From Pseudomonadota bacterium (GTDB lineage: Bacteria > Pseudomonadota > Gammaproteobacteria > Burkholderiales > Burkholderiaceae_B), in NCBI GenBank assembly GCA_023437255.1, contig JAEZGR010000199.1:1-9621 (forward strand): a stretch of 9,621 bases of DNA, in the 5' to 3' direction. The notes beneath the pieces were generated by a model. The model saw only the letters and a list, made by a program, of their open reading frames with translations, had not been told where the DNA came from and made no database searches. Below are positions 8,052-9,621 of this stretch, one piece after another (the first letter of the stretch is position 1; every line of letters begins with the position of its first letter). The position numbers and the translations under genes are program-made.

Positions 8052-9116
8052 ATGGCCCTAGTTTCCATGCGTCAGCTGCTGGATCACGCAGCCGAAAACG
8101 GCTACGGCATTCCGGCATTCAATGTCAACAACCTGGAGCAGGTCCAGGCCATCATGGAAGCGGCGGCAGAAACCGACAGCCCGGTCATCATGCAGGCCTC
8201 CGCAGGCGCCCGCAAGTACGCCGGTGAAGGTTTTCTCAAGTACCTGATCCAGGCCGCCGTCGAGTCCTACCCCCACATTCCCGTGGTCATGCACCAAGAC
8301 CACGGTCAGTCGCCCGCCATCTGCCAGGGCGCCATCGACCTGGGTTTCTCCAGCGTCATGATGGACGGTTCGCTGATGGAAGACGGCAAGACCATTGCCG
8401 ATTACGAATACAACGTCGACGTTACCCGCCGTGTGGTCGAAATGGCCCACAAGCTGGGTGTGACGGTCGAAGGTGAGCTCGGTTGTCTGGGTTCGCTCGA
8501 AACGATGATGGGCGACAAGGAAGACGGGCACGGCGCCGAAGGCACCATGACCCGCGACCAGCTGCTCACCGACCCCGAACAGGCCGCTGATTTCGTGCGT
8601 CGCACGCAGCTCGACGCGCTGGCGATTGCCATCGGTACCAGCCACGGCGCTTACAAGTTCACTCGCAAGCCCACGGGCGACATTCTGTCGATCCAGCGCG
8701 TCAAGGAAATCCACGCCCGCCTGCCCAACACCCATCTGGTGATGCACGGCAGCTCCAGCGTACCCCAGGAACTTCTTGCCGAGATCCGTCAGTTCGGTGG
8801 CGACATGAAAGAAACCTATGGTGTGCCGGTCGAAGAGATTCAGGAAGCGATCAAGTACGGCGTGCGCAAGGTCAATATCGACACCGATATTCGCCTTGCC
8901 ATGACCGGCGCAATCCGCCGCTTCATGGCCGAGAATCCTTCCAAGTTCGACCCGCGTGAATACCTCAAGCCCGCGCGCGAGGCCGCCAAGAAGATCTGCG
9001 TGGCGCGCTACCAGCAGTTTGGTACCGCCGGCAACGCCAGCAAGATCAAGCCGGTGCCGCTGTCGGAAATGGCCCAGCGCTACGCTGCAGGCGACCTCAA
9101 GCAAGTGGTGCAGTAA
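8052..9116 (+). CDS. fba: Class II fructose-1,6-bisphosphate aldolase (Calvin-cycle subtype)
   Basis: This zinc enzyme reversibly condenses dihydroxyacetone phosphate with glyceraldehyde 3-phosphate to fructose 1,6-bisphosphate (and with erythrose 4-phosphate to sedoheptulose bisphosphate in Calvin-type members). The 354-residue protein has MHQDHG with catalytic Asp83 and zinc ligand His84, GTSHGAYK with His198, and VMHGSSS with His232, as expected for the zinc site. The region from [20 protein letters not shown] through [18 protein letters not shown] fits the class II subtype that TIGRFAM calls Calvin cycle (also called cbbA), as I recall it. That name reflects the subfamily and does not prove autotrophy, since no RuBisCO or phosphoribulokinase is in view. 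It follows the aldehyde dehydrogenase gene by 107 bp and precedes purC by 35 bp with no terminator between. Confidence 0.97.
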   Translation: MALVSMRQLLDHAAENGYGIPAFNVNNLEQVQAIMEAAAETDSPVIMQASAGARKYAGEGFLKYLIQAAVESYPHIPVVMHQDHGQSPAICQGAIDLGFSSVMMDGSLMEDGKTIADYEYNVDVTRRVVEMAHKLGVTVEGELGCLGSLETMMGDKEDGHGAEGTMTRDQLLTDPEQAADFVRRTQLDALAIAIGTSHGAYKFTRKPTGDILSIQRVKEIHARLPNTHLVMHGSSSVPQELLAEIRQFGGDMKETYGVPVEEIQEAIKYGVRKVNIDTDIRLAMTGAIRRFMAENPSKFDPREYLKPAREAAKKICVARYQQFGTAGNASKIKPVPLSEMAQRYAAGDLKQVVQ

Positions 9117-9151
9117 GCATCTGCCCGTAACTGAAACGCAAGGACGACATC

Positions 9152-9621
9152 TTGGTTCAGGCTCTTCATCAATCCACTATCGAATCCTTGCCGCTGCTGG
9201 GCCGCGGCAAGGTGCGCGACATGTATGCGGTGGGCGACGACATGCTGCTCATCGTCGCCAGCGATCGCATCTCGGCCTTCGATGTCATTCTTGACGACCC
9301 GGTTCCGGGCAAAGGCGAAGTACTCACGCGCATGACCGACTTCTGGCTGCAGAAGCTGGCGCACGTGATTCCCAATCATTCCACCGGCATTGATCCCGCC
9401 AGCGTCGTCGCGCCGCATGAGCGCGAGCAGGTGGCGGGCCGTGCCGTGGTGGTCAAGCGCCTCAAGCCGATTCTGGTGGAATGTGTGGCGCGTGGCTACC
9501 TGATCGGGTCCGGCTGGAACGACTACAAGGCCACGGGCAGCGTCTGCGGCATTGCGCTTCCCGAAGGCCTCAAGCTGGCCAGCCGCCTGCCCGAACCGAT
9601 CTTCACGCCGGCAGCAAAGGC
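9152..9621 (+). CDS. purC: Phosphoribosylaminoimidazole-succinocarboxamide synthase PurC (3' end outside window)
   Basis: PurC (SAICAR synthetase) joins aspartate to CAIR using ATP in de novo purine synthesis. About 156 residues are visible and the frame runs off the window end without a stop. The N terminus has GRGKVRDMY (17-25), the nucleotide-binding loop, then SDRISAFD (37-44), and later RGYLIGSGW (114-122), all hallmarks of the family. There is no suitable ATG. The first in-frame ATG (9221) would remove GRGKVRD, and an in-frame TAA at 9128-9130 limits upstream extension. The TTG at 9152 is the best start: AAGGA at 9140-9144 lies seven bases before it and the resulting [17 protein letters not shown] fits homologues I recall. 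The 35-bp gap from fba suggests co-transcription, tying purine synthesis to the sugar-phosphate genes. Confidence 0.93.
   Translation, partial: MVQALHQSTIESLPLLGRGKVRDMYAVGDDMLLIVASDRISAFDVILDDPVPGKGEVLTRMTDFWLQKLAHVIPNHSTGIDPASVVAPHEREQVAGRAVVVKRLKPILVECVARGYLIGSGWNDYKATGSVCGIALPEGLKLASRLPEPIFTPAAK

Overview
The window is GC-rich, gene-dense bacterial chromosome. The protein sequences and gene order (rsmE, then divergent tkt-gap-pgk ... fba-purC) point to a betaproteobacterium of the Burkholderiales, most likely near Alcaligenaceae. This placement is inference from recalled synteny and protein style; no search was run.

Layout. Positions 2-682 (+) hold the C-terminal part of a patatin-like phospholipase whose start lies before the window. 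It overlaps by 4 bp a barstar-family gene (679-1146, +). rsmE, a 16S rRNA m3U1498 methyltransferase, follows convergently on the minus strand (1171-1905). A 187-bp divergent intergenic region (1906-2092) separates rsmE from a plus-strand cluster: tkt (2093-4141), gap (4155-5165), pgk (5238-6437), an aldehyde dehydrogenase gene (6502-7944), class II fba (8052-9116) and the 5' part of purC (9152 to the window end). All six read in the same direction with gaps of 13, 72, 64, 107 and 35 bp.

Function. Transketolase, GAPDH, phosphoglycerate kinase and fructose-bisphosphate aldolase cover the reversible middle of glycolysis/gluconeogenesis and the non-oxidative pentose phosphate pathway (also the Calvin cycle, but no RuBisCO or phosphoribulokinase is in view). 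purC links this block to de novo purine synthesis, which uses the pentose phosphate made through transketolase. The odd member is the aldehyde dehydrogenase between pgk and fba, a position where I recall pyruvate kinase in related genomes. Spacers on both sides of pgk carry strong GC-rich hairpins without good U-tracts, which may adjust relative expression within one transcript. The AT-richer leader of fba may hold an extra promoter.

Most of the window is ordinary housekeeping sequence. I see no insertion sequence, CRISPR array, tRNA, rRNA, frameshift or clear sign of recent transfer. The points worth a second look are the aldehyde dehydrogenase in the glycolytic cluster, the barstar gene with no barnase in view, and the intergenic hairpins.
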